From Deltaproteobacteria bacterium (GTDB lineage Bacteria > Desulfobacterota > Desulfobacteria > Desulfobacterales > SpSt-501), in the NCBI GenBank assembly GCA_016219005.1, contig JACRCN010000066.1, forward strand, positions 1-44,283: a stretch of 44,283 nt of DNA, read 5' to 3'. The notes beneath the pieces are model-generated. The model had not been told where the DNA came from. It did no database searches and saw nothing but the letters and a program-made list of their open reading frames with translations. Shown piece after piece: positions 31,005 through 38,207 of this stretch (position 1 is its first letter; each line of letters begins with the position of its first letter). A program made the translations under genes and the position numbers.

Positions 31005-32501
31005 ATGCAGTTTCCTCAAAAATTGGTTTACAACCATCCCGCAAGTGCTACTATGGGCGACATGAGATATCTTCCTCAAACACTGCGCTCGCAAATCATG
31101 ATGTCCTTCGTGATCTGCTTTGCCTTCATGGCCGCGCTCATCGCCCTTAACTACAGCAACTTCAGTCAGCTGTCGCGCTCCATGCAGTTTTTTGAGCTGG
31201 CCGAAGGGCTCAACAGCAACATCCTGGAGATGAGGCGTTATGAGAAAAACTTTTTCCTGTACCGCCAGAACTTCAGTTATGAGGAAAACATCACCTACAC
31301 GAACCAACTGGCACTGACGCTGCAGCGGGAAAAAGACACCTTGATTGAAGCCATCGGCCGGGACAACTTCAACTTGTTCGGTAAGTATGTTCAAGATTAC
31401 GCGGCGTTGATGTCCAAACTGCATCAGGCATCCTGTGAACCCGACGGCTGCGTCGAGCTTCAGGCCCTCATCCGCGGCGTGGGCCAAAACCTGCTGACCC
31501 TCGCGGATCAGTTGGTGGCGGTGGAACGTCGCACCATCCATGGACTGCTCCAGCAGATGATCCCCCTGCCCCTGATCAGCCTGTTGCTGCTGGTGGTGCT
31601 TTTAGGGTTCGTCATCTTTTTCATCGGAGAAAAAGTGATCCGGCCGCTGGCGCGCATCACACGCGAATCCGAGGCCGTGGCCCAAGGGACTTTCGAGCGC
31701 ATCACCCCCTACGGGGATGACAAGAACGAGATTCATCACCTGGTGGCCGCCATCAACCGCATGGTGGGCGAATTGGAGAAACGCCGCGAGCAACTGGTTC
31801 AATCCCGCAAGATCGCCTCCATCGGCACGCTGACCGCAGGGATAGCCCACGAAATTAATAACCCCATCAATAACATTTCTCTGATTCTGGAGTCCTTGCT
31901 CGAAGATGAAAATACCATGGAAGACGCCGAACGCCTGCGACTTTACCAGGAAGCCATGGATCAGGCCGACCGCGCCAGCGAAATCGTCAAAAACCTGCTG
32001 GAGTTTTCGCGAGCCAGTTATCCGCGGATGGAGGAAACCCGCTTAGAGGAAGTCGTGGACAAGACCTTTCGTTTGGTCAAGAACGAATTAGATCTGCATC
32101 ACATCCGATTCATCAAGGAAGTGAACTCCGATTTTCCCCCGCTCCACTTGGATAAAAGCGGGTTACAGCAGGTGCTGCTCAACCTGTTCATGAACAGCAT
32201 TCAGGCCATGGAAGACGGCGGCGAGCTGAAAGTGATGATCTGCCCCGCGGAAACACCCTCTGAAGCTCGTATCGACATCATCGACACCGGGCCCGGAATC
32301 GCACCGGAGCACATCAACCAGGTCTTCGATCCCTTTTTTACCACCAAGAAGGTCGGTGTCGGAACGGGACTCGGGTTGTCCGTCAGCTACAACATCATCA
32401 AGAAAAACGGCGGCCGGATGGAAGTCAACAGCCGCTCAGGCCAAGGCGCCTGCTTTTCCATTTTTCTGCCGCTGGCCGGTCGCGTGGTCGCCGAGGGCTG
32501 A
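31005..32501 (+). CDS. Sensor histidine kinase (NtrB-like class with HAMP)
   Basis: A 498-residue two-pass membrane kinase. Membrane helix 1 at about 31-50 (IMMSFVICFAFMAALIALNY), an alpha-helical periplasmic sensor at about 51-185, helix 2 at about 186-207, HAMP at 208-260, HisKA with phosphorylated His282 (AGIAHEINNPINNIS), and the ATPase domain with N box (LNLFMNSIQAM), G1 (DTGPGIAPEHI), F box (FDPFFTTK) and G2 (GTGLGLSV). The periplasmic part resembles a four-helix bundle; no small-molecule-binding motif is visible. Alternative starts at 31053 and 31062 are possible and would trim only the cytoplasmic tip. It is followed at 4 bp by the NtrC-type regulator, its cognate partner. Confidence 0.93.
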   Translation: MQFPQKLVYNHPASATMGDMRYLPQTLRSQIMMSFVICFAFMAALIALNYSNFSQLSRSMQFFELAEGLNSNILEMRRYEKNFFLYRQNFSYEENITYTNQLALTLQREKDTLIEAIGRDNFNLFGKYVQDYAALMSKLHQASCEPDGCVELQALIRGVGQNLLTLADQLVAVERRTIHGLLQQMIPLPLISLLLLVVLLGFVIFFIGEKVIRPLARITRESEAVAQGTFERITPYGDDKNEIHHLVAAINRMVGELEKRREQLVQSRKIASIGTLTAGIAHEINNPINNISLILESLLEDENTMEDAERLRLYQEAMDQADRASEIVKNLLEFSRASYPRMEETRLEEVVDKTFRLVKNELDLHHIRFIKEVNSDFPPLHLDKSGLQQVLLNLFMNSIQAMEDGGELKVMICPAETPSEARIDIIDTGPGIAPEHINQVFDPFFTTKKVGVGTGLGLSVSYNIIKKNGGRMEVNSRSGQGACFSIFLPLAGRVVAEG

Positions 32502-32505
32502 GGCA

Positions 32506-33855
32506 ATGGAGCGCTTCCGGATCGCTGTCATTGACGACGAACCCATCATCGGCCGCGAGATCAAGCGCGGTCTTTCGAAGGAGCCCCATTACGAGGTCGA
32601 AACGTTCCTGGACGGCGAGTCCGCCCTGCAGCGTTTGGAGCAAATGGACTTCGATCTGCTCCTGTGCGATCTGCGTCTGCCGGCAATGAGCGGCCTGGAT
32701 GTGCTGCACGCTGCCCGCAGGCGGGTTCCCCACTGCGAAGTCATTCTCATCACCGCGCACGGCTCCGTCGACTCGGCCATCGAAGCCATCCGGGCCGGCG
32801 CCTTCCACTACGTGGCCAAGCCCGTCAAAATGGCCGATCTCAGGCTTCTGGTCAAACGCGCGCTGGAGAAAGTGACCCTGGTCCGGGAAAAGGAGGCCCT
32901 CAAGGAAGCCCTGTTTTCCCAGAACCGCCCGGCGGAAATCATCGGCAACAGCAAGACCATGCTCAATGTCTTCCGGCTGATCGAAAAGGTGGCGCCTTTG
33001 GACAGCAACGTGCTGATCCAGGGCGAAAGCGGAACGGGCAAAGAGATGATCGCCTTGGCCCTTCATCAGCGCAGCGGCAGGAGACAACAACCTTATGTAT
33101 CCTTTAACTGCGGCGGATTCACCGAGGAGCTGATCACCAACGAGTTGTTCGGCCACGAAAAGGGGGCCTTCACCGGCGCCACCGAAACAAAGATCGGCCT
33201 GCTGGAAGCCGCTCACCGAGGCACGATCTTCCTGGACGAAATCGGTGAGATGCCGGCTACCATGCAGGTCAAGCTGCTGCGTTTCGTAGAAGAGCGTACG
33301 CTGCTGCGGGTCGGCGGAGTCAAGCCATTGCCAATCGATGTGCGCTTGGTTGCCGCCAGCAACCAGGACCTCAAAGAAATGGTCAGGGCTCATACCTTTC
33401 GGGAAGATCTCTACTACCGGCTCAACGTCGTGATGATTCCGTTGCCGCCGTTGCGGGCCCGTCCGGACGACATTCCCCTGCTGATTCGCTGCTTCCTTGA
33501 AAAATACAGCCGTGCCTTCGGCAAGGAGGTGAAAGGCGCATCCTCGGAGGTGCTGGACATCCTCTCCCGCTACCCGTTTCCAGGCAATGTGCGCGAATTG
33601 GAAAACATCATCGAGCGCGCCGTGGCCCTCTCCGATGAGCCTGAAATTTCGGCGCGCGATCTTCCTTCCGATCTCAGAGAGCTTTCCATGCGAAGCATCG
33701 AGGCTGCGCCAAGGCTGACCCTCGAAGAAATGGAACGAAAATATATCCAGGAAGTCCTGATCAAAACCAACTACCGCAAGAGCATAGCCGCCGAAATCCT
33801 CGGCCTGCCCCGGACCACCTTGTGGCGCAAAATGAAGCAGCACGGTTTGGAATAA
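32506..33855 (+). CDS. NtrC-type sigma-54 response regulator
   Basis: A 449-residue regulator with receiver, AAA+ and helix-turn-helix domains. Receiver: Asp55 (LLLCDLRLPAMSG), Lys105 (AKPVKM). AAA+: Walker A GESGTGKE (about 173-180), the sigma-54 contact loop GAFTGA (220-225), Walker B TIFLDEIGEM (Asp244, Glu245), and arginine-finger region LYYRLNVV. C-terminal Fis-type DNA-binding helices (KSIAAEILGLPRTTLWRKMK). It should activate sigma-54 promoters from upstream palindromic sites. GAGG lies a few bases before the ATG; the open frame continues upstream inside the kinase gene but starts there without support. Likely target: the promoter region at 33917-34095 just downstream. Confidence 0.95.
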   Translation: MERFRIAVIDDEPIIGREIKRGLSKEPHYEVETFLDGESALQRLEQMDFDLLLCDLRLPAMSGLDVLHAARRRVPHCEVILITAHGSVDSAIEAIRAGAFHYVAKPVKMADLRLLVKRALEKVTLVREKEALKEALFSQNRPAEIIGNSKTMLNVFRLIEKVAPLDSNVLIQGESGTGKEMIALALHQRSGRRQQPYVSFNCGGFTEELITNELFGHEKGAFTGATETKIGLLEAAHRGTIFLDEIGEMPATMQVKLLRFVEERTLLRVGGVKPLPIDVRLVAASNQDLKEMVRAHTFREDLYYRLNVVMIPLPPLRARPDDIPLLIRCFLEKYSRAFGKEVKGASSEVLDILSRYPFPGNVRELENIIERAVALSDEPEISARDLPSDLRELSMRSIEAAPRLTLEEMERKYIQEVLIKTNYRKSIAAEILGLPRTTLWRKMKQHGLE

Positions 33856-33916
33856 GCCATTGAATGCACCCTGCTCATAGTGCCCCCTCATTGGACCCTG
33901 TTCTCACACGTCATTT

Positions 33917-33935
33917 TTGTTCCAAATTGAAACAA
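33917..33935. promoter_or_regulatory. Palindromic activator site, copy A
   Basis: TTGTTCCAAATTGAAACAA; on the other strand TTGTTTCAATTTGGAACAA. It resembles copy B (TTGTTTCAATTCGAAACAA) at 17 of 19 positions when read in the reversed orientation. The centre is 80 bp upstream of copy B's centre and about 155 bp upstream of the sigma-54-like element, a usual distance for NtrC-type upstream sites. Confidence 0.6.
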
Positions 33936-33991
33936 ACAAATCAACTATTTGAATTTACTTAATTATTATACAATCCAACTAATGGTAAAGG

Positions 33992-34020
33992 CTTTCTTGT
34001 TTCAATTCGAAACAAGAAAG
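33992..34020. promoter_or_regulatory. Palindromic activator site, copy B
   Basis: CTTTCTTGTTTC, five bases (AATTC), GAAACAAGAAAG: perfect 12-base arms. Core TTGTTTCAATTCGAAACAA at 33997-34015. Located about 75 bp upstream of the sigma-54-like element. Such a long symmetric site in an AT-rich tract before an NtrC-type regulon is a good candidate for binding by the regulator encoded at 32506. Confidence 0.65.
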
Positions 34021-34079
34021 ATGTGAGCTGAAGTGCCGGTTTTATAATTACTATCTGATATCATTAACAAATCTTATCA

Positions 34080-34095
34080 TGGCGCGGAAATTGAA
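34080..34095 (+). promoter_or_regulatory. Sigma-54 (-24/-12) promoter candidate
   Basis: TGGCGCGGAAATTGAA compared with the consensus TGGCACG-N4-TTGCA. The GG of the -24 part is exact with one change (A to G), and the -12 part is TTGA rather than TTGC. Spacing is correct. The ATG of the universal stress protein lies 48 bp after the element. Palindromes A and B lie upstream. Confidence 0.6.
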
Positions 34096-34142
34096 AAACG
34101 TCGATTAGCCAACGGATCTTTGTTCCATGGAGAATACCGGCA

Positions 34143-34562
34143 ATGTCGCCCAAAAAAATCCTGGTTCCTTTGGTGCCGTCCGCAAAAGATCTCAAGAGTG
34201 TTCATTATGCCTTGTCTCTGGCCGAAAGGCTTGATGCTCAAGTGTATATCCTTCAGCAAGCCGCTGCTTCAGGTTTGGATCATCCGCTCTCAATGTGGAT
34301 GGGCGAGGCGTTGTTGGATCTGATCAATAGCGCGCGCCAGGCAGGTTTGGTGGTGTCGCATCACATCGCCCACAGGAATTTGGAAGAGGAGATCGTGGGC
34401 CTGGTTCGGAATGAAGGGATTGATGTGCTTGTTTTCGGCGATGACGACGCGGCCGGCGGGCGTCTTGTGTTGCAGATCAAGCCCCTGATTCCGAGCCAGA
34501 TCATCCAGGTCAAGGGGAAGGACCACATCAGCTACTTGAAACAAGAGGATGGAGCAAGATGA
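34143..34562 (+). CDS. Universal stress protein (UspA-like)
   Basis: A 139-residue alpha/beta protein of the universal stress family: strand 1 KKILVPLVPSAKDLKSVHYA, then SLAERLDAQVYILQ, and the C-terminal segment VRNEGIDVLVFGDDDAAGG. The ATP-binding motif G-x2-G-x9-G(S/T) at the C-terminus is not intact, so ATP may not be bound. GGAGAA lies upstream of the ATG. The gene starts the putative sigma-54-dependent operon and its stop overlaps the next ATG (ATGA). Possible role: stress or redox state sensing for the unit. Confidence 0.75.
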   Translation: MSPKKILVPLVPSAKDLKSVHYALSLAERLDAQVYILQQAAASGLDHPLSMWMGEALLDLINSARQAGLVVSHHIAHRNLEEEIVGLVRNEGIDVLVFGDDDAAGGRLVLQIKPLIPSQIIQVKGKDHISYLKQEDGAR

Positions 34563-36079
34563 CGATTGTAATGATCTCAAGCATGTATCAGAGCGGGCGA
34601 GAGGAACTGGCCCAGGTTTTGGCACGCAAAACGGGTTGGCCGGTGCTGAGCCGGGAGGAGTTGGTCGATGAGGCGCGCAAACTGGGCATCAAGATAGGCC
34701 GGCTGGAAGTGGCTATGATTAAAACACCGGGCTTGTCCGAAAAACTGGTACGCGAGAAGGAGTTATATCTCGCGTTCCTGACCGCGACCCTGTGCGAGAA
34801 GGCCCGCGAGACTAACCTCATTTATCATGGCCGGGCCGGGCACCTGCTGCTGCCGGGGGTCAGTCATCGACTGCGGGTCGGGCTGACGGCTCCGCAAGAG
34901 ATTCGGATCAAGCGCACGGCTCAGGTCTTGAACCTGGCCCCGGACAAGGCCGAAACCTATCTCGGCCAGCTGGATGAGGATGTCGCCAAATGGATCCGCT
35001 ACATTCACCGGGTGGACGGTTGCGACCCCAACCAGTTCGACCTGTTCTTCAATCTGGAAAACATGGGACTGTCCAATGCAGCCGGAATTCTCTGCGCCAC
35101 GGCGGAGCTGCCTGATTTCCAGGCCACCCCGGCCAGTTTGAAGCTGCTGAACGATCTTAATCTTTCAGCGCAAGCCAAACTGCGCCTGGCCTTGAATGAA
35201 CTCACGCTTCAGGTCGATCTCCAGGTTCATGCCGACAACGGGGTGATCACGGTCACCTATCCGCCGGAGCAGGACCAGGCCAGCCAATACATACCCCAGG
35301 TGCTGGCCGAGCTGCCCGGCTGCCGGGAGATCCAATGCACCATGGCCGAGACAAATATTCTGTGGGTTCAGGAACGGTTCGAGCCCAAGTCGGAAAATTT
35401 CGGCCAAATTATCCGACTGGCCCAACGCTGGGGGGCGGCGGTGGAGTTGCTGCGCTTGATTCAGCCCGGGGAACTGCCGGGTGATGCCGAGACCCTTCGC
35501 GGCGATCCGGACTATGGCTACGCCCGCCAGGAATGTGCGCTCGCCGATGACGGCGGCGTGCAGGATGATGACCCGCAGGCCGTCATGGACGATGGAGGGG
35601 TGGGCCAAACCGAGGAGGAATTGGTCGATTTGGGCCGCTTCGGCGGACGTCACACCATCTGTGGCGGTTATGACCAGATCCTGAAGCGGGTTCAAGGCAG
35701 CGGCCGCTACACCTTGGTCGTCATCGGCGACATGTTTATGTCCAAGGGGCATTCGGCCCGCACACGCCAGACCCGGGAACTGGCTTTGAACATCCGGGAC
35801 CGGCTCAAGGCGCCGGTGATCACCGCGGACGAACTCAAGTCACGGTTTCTCTTCGGTAAACGCCAGGCTGTCACATTGCTGGGGTACTTATCATTGACGA
35901 TTTTGATCTACGTACTGGTTTTTACGAACCAGAAGCCGATCCTGGATTTTCTGGGAGGCCCTCTTCATCAAAATTTCAAAGTCCTGGCGGCGGTGACGGT
36001 GACCCTTTTCAGCCCCTTGCTCGCCTATGTGTATGGCTGCGTGTCGGGGCTGGCCTTGAAGATCATCAACGTGGACTAA
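34559..36079 (+). CDS. Cytidylate-kinase-like protein with two C-terminal membrane helices
   Basis: A 506-residue multi-domain protein. Residues about 1-185 match the cytidylate-kinase-like family (MISSMYQSGREELAQVLARK, WPVLSREELVDEA, NLIYHGRAGHLLLPG, LRVGLTAPQEIRIKR, FDLFFNLENMGLSNAA) but the P-loop lacks the usual lysine, so phosphotransfer is doubtful. About 205-275 looks BON-like (LRLALNELTLQVDLQVHADN). A further alpha/beta stretch (SGRYTLVVIGDMFMSKGHSA) precedes two membrane helices near the end (TLLGYLSLTILIYVLVF and VLAAVTVTLFSPLLAYVYGC). Coupled to the stress protein by an ATGA overlap and followed by the TauE/SafE permease. A membrane-associated sensor or regulator of the permease is the inference; the family's function is not established. 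Confidence 0.78.
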   Translation: MTIVMISSMYQSGREELAQVLARKTGWPVLSREELVDEARKLGIKIGRLEVAMIKTPGLSEKLVREKELYLAFLTATLCEKARETNLIYHGRAGHLLLPGVSHRLRVGLTAPQEIRIKRTAQVLNLAPDKAETYLGQLDEDVAKWIRYIHRVDGCDPNQFDLFFNLENMGLSNAAGILCATAELPDFQATPASLKLLNDLNLSAQAKLRLALNELTLQVDLQVHADNGVITVTYPPEQDQASQYIPQVLAELPGCREIQCTMAETNILWVQERFEPKSENFGQIIRLAQRWGAAVELLRLIQPGELPGDAETLRGDPDYGYARQECALADDGGVQDDDPQAVMDDGGVGQTEEELVDLGRFGGRHTICGGYDQILKRVQGSGRYTLVVIGDMFMSKGHSARTRQTRELALNIRDRLKAPVITADELKSRFLFGKRQAVTLLGYLSLTILIYVLVFTNQKPILDFLGGPLHQNFKVLAAVTVTLFSPLLAYVYGCVSGLALKIINVD

Positions 36080-36106
36080 ACCGTTTAAAACGGCCTGGAG
36101 GAACCA

Positions 36107-37234
36107 ATGCACGAGATATTTGCGGGAAATTTCATCGACATCAATCTGGCCTCGGCGCTGCAGGTGGTTTTGCTGGGTTTTATCGGCGGCATCTTGAGCG
36201 GGTTCATCGGCAGCGGGGGTGCCTTCTTTATGACGCCCGGCATGATGAACCTGGGGGTGGATGGCGTCATCGCCGTAGCCAGCAACATCACCCACAAATT
36301 CGGGAAAGCGCTGGTCGGTTCCAAAAAGCACGCTGCCGCGGGCAACGTGGACAAAAAACTGGCGGCTTTCATGCTGGGCACTGCCCTTATCGGAGTTCAG
36401 ATTGCCGTCTGGATCAACAGCTATTTGTTCAAGGGTGGGGGCGACGGCCACGCTGCAGACCAGGGCGCCGGCGCCAACCTCTACATCAGTCTGGTGTTTG
36501 CCGTTATTTTGTCGGCCGTCGCCGTCTCCATGCTCAGAGACATCTTCAAGTCCAAGGGCAACGGGGAGGCCGTCGCCGGGCCCTCCATGAAGATCGCCGA
36601 ATACCTTTCGCGCCTGAACCTGCCCCCGGTCATTCACTTTGGCGTGGCCGACACCAAGGTCAGCCTCTGGGTGTTGATGGTGGTGGGCGTCGCTACCGGA
36701 TATCTGGCCGGAACGATCGGCGTAGGCGGGTTTATCGGCGTGCCGGCCATGATTTACGTTTTCGGTGTGCCTACGGCTGTGGCCACGGGCACGGAACTTT
36801 TCCTGGCGGTGTTCATGGGCGGCTATGGCGCGTTGAGTTATGCTTATCTTGGCTTCGTGGACCTGCGCCTGACCATGCTCCTCTACCTTGGTTCCTTGGT
36901 GGGCATTCACCTCGGTGTGTACGGGGTCAAGGTGGTCAACGAAAAGTATATCCGTGTCGTCACCAGTCTGATCATTCTTCTGTGCGTATTCAGCCGGGTT
37001 ATCGCAATTCCAGTCTATCTCCGGCAACTCGCCTATGTGAACATGGACGCCGGTTGGGACACCTACTTCAATACGGCCAGCAAGTTATTTCTATTCGCCA
37101 GCGGCATCAGCGGTGCGCTGGTAATCCTCATGCAGGTCATTCGCGCATACCGCCAGAGACGCCAAATCCAGAAGACCCTGCTGGTGGTCCGCAAGCCGGG
37201 TCTGGTATCGACCGAGTCGGCCAAGGCGGCGTAA
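36107..37234 (+). CDS. TauE/SafE-family (TSUP) permease
   Basis: A 375-residue permease of the TSUP family, which exports sulfite, sulfoacetate or similar anions across the inner membrane. The family's two related repeats are visible: LLGFIGGILSGFIGSGGAFF early and GVATGYLAGTIGVGGFIGVP later. About nine membrane helices, with a hydrophilic insert near residue 105 (GGGDGHAADQGAGAN). In sulfur-metabolising anaerobes such exporters protect against sulfite or thiosulfate stress. GGAGGAAC lies 3 bp before the ATG. Third gene of the putative sigma-54-dependent operon, 27 bp after the kinase-like gene. Confidence 0.9.
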   Translation: MHEIFAGNFIDINLASALQVVLLGFIGGILSGFIGSGGAFFMTPGMMNLGVDGVIAVASNITHKFGKALVGSKKHAAAGNVDKKLAAFMLGTALIGVQIAVWINSYLFKGGGDGHAADQGAGANLYISLVFAVILSAVAVSMLRDIFKSKGNGEAVAGPSMKIAEYLSRLNLPPVIHFGVADTKVSLWVLMVVGVATGYLAGTIGVGGFIGVPAMIYVFGVPTAVATGTELFLAVFMGGYGALSYAYLGFVDLRLTMLLYLGSLVGIHLGVYGVKVVNEKYIRVVTSLIILLCVFSRVIAIPVYLRQLAYVNMDAGWDTYFNTASKLFLFASGISGALVILMQVIRAYRQRRQIQKTLLVVRKPGLVSTESAKAA

Positions 37235-37298
37235 CGGTTTTTTTTGGATAGATGCAGAGGCCGCGCAAGGCATCAGCCCCTCTGCCAAGGAGGAAACC

Positions 37299-37712
37299 AT
37301 GAGCTACCAGTGCGATATTCTTATTGTGGATGATGAGCCAATTGTCGGCGAGCGCCTCAAGGCCTTTATTAAAAAAGACGGCCACCGGTCGGAGACATTT
37401 GTCGATCCATCGGCAGCCTTGAAGCGCCTGGAGGAAAAGGATTTCGACATTGTGATCAGTGACATCCGCATGGGCGAAATCGACGGCATCCAGGTGATGC
37501 AGAAGGTGTTTCAGAAATCTCGGCGCACCAAGGTCATCATGATTACCGGCTACGCCACCCTGGAACTGGCTCGGGAATCATTGACCAAAGGAGCTTTTGA
37601 TTTCATTGCCAAACCGTTCAAGTTAAAGGAGATCCGACGGACCATCGAAAAAGCCGTGGAGTCTCTTGAAAAAAGCGAGCCGCGCAAAACGGGAGAAGCG
37701 GTAGTGGGGTGA
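37299..37712 (+). CDS. Receiver-only response regulator
   Basis: A 137-residue single-domain receiver: acidic pocket (LIVDDEPIVG), phospho-acceptor Asp55 (IVISDIRMGEIDG), Thr in MITGYA, and Lys105 (FIAKPFKLKEIRRT). There is no output domain, and the C-terminus ends in a short charged tail. It probably acts by protein contact or as a phosphate sink for the kinase encoded at 31005. AAGGAGGAAA lies 4 bp before the ATG. It follows the TSUP gene by 64 bp. Confidence 0.93.
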   Translation: MSYQCDILIVDDEPIVGERLKAFIKKDGHRSETFVDPSAALKRLEEKDFDIVISDIRMGEIDGIQVMQKVFQKSRRTKVIMITGYATLELARESLTKGAFDFIAKPFKLKEIRRTIEKAVESLEKSEPRKTGEAVVG

Positions 37713-37760
37713 CCGTTGAAGGCTTCCCGTCCGGACATTTACCAAAAAGCGTTTTACATG

Positions 37761-37784
37761 CTTTCGGCCGCTGCCGGCCGAAAG
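37761..37784 (+). promoter_or_regulatory. Strong hairpin before the 60-residue gene
   Basis: CTTTCGGCCG (37761-37770), loop CTGC, CGGCCGAAAG (37775-37784): a perfect 10-base stem. No T-run follows; the ribosome-binding site AAGGAG of the next gene starts 2 bases after the stem. It may act as a transcript stabiliser or modulate initiation rather than terminate. Confidence 0.6.
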
Positions 37785-37801
37785 TCAAGGAGTGCTTCGT
37801 T

Positions 37802-37984
37802 ATGGCTATCTACAGAAGCCCAATGGAAAAAATCCTGGAGCAGCAAGAAGAGAACACCGTCATTACCAACCCCAAGGAGCCGGCGAGGACTTTTTTCCGC
37901 AAGATCGCCTATACCTACGACTGTTGGAAGGATAAACTGCAAAGAATATTTCGTCGCGGCCACGGTGATGACCGGACAGCTTAG
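37802..37984 (+). CDS. Small unknown protein (60 aa)
   Basis: A 60-residue basic protein (MAIYRSPMEKILEQQEENTV..., then ARTFFRKIAYTYDCWKDKLQ). Ribosome-binding site AAGGAG with a spacing of 9. The C-terminal half is an amphipathic helix rich in aromatic and basic residues; one Cys. No family recognised. It ends the putative operon and is immediately preceded by a strong hairpin. Convergent with the Rrf2 remnant. Confidence 0.55.
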   Translation: MAIYRSPMEKILEQQEENTVITNPKEPARTFFRKIAYTYDCWKDKLQRIFRRGHGDDRTA

Positions 37985-38024
37985 ACCAAGTTGAGATTCC
38001 CTTCTTTCGGTTCTTGAATATCTT

Positions 38025-38135
38025 AATGTTCTGACGCTTGGCTATAATTCTCAATTTGATGGGGCTTTTTCCGTAACACTCCGCCATATCGAGCAAAAGT
38101 CTTGTTCCATACTGGCGGCGGGCCGTTAATTGCAT
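38025..38135 (-). pseudogene. Rrf2-family regulator, N-terminal remnant
   Basis: From the ATG at 38135 (GGAG 6 bp upstream) the first 37 codons read MQLTARRQYGTRLLLDMAEC, then KSPIKLRIIAKRQNI, a clear Rrf2-type helix-turn-helix start. After that the similarity stops and the frame continues as basic, unrelated sequence. The remaining wing, dimerisation helix and cysteine cluster are missing. It looks like a truncated regulator that kept its start and ribosome-binding site. Rrf2 proteins in these anaerobes often control redox or iron-sulfur genes. Confidence 0.65.
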
Positions 38136-38207
38136 AAGCACTCCAATAGAATGCCTTCAAACTGTGGCAAGCTTTTCAAAAAAAATCGTGGCAGCTGACC
38201 ACATCGC

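Noticed and set aside
32425-33891. A minus-strand open frame of 488 codons opposite the NtrC-type regulator
   Set aside because: Shadow of the strongly conserved regulator; no motif of its own.
35891-37027. A minus-strand open frame of 378 codons opposite the TauE/SafE gene
   Set aside because: Rich in His, Asp and Gln as the complement of membrane-helix codons; no family.
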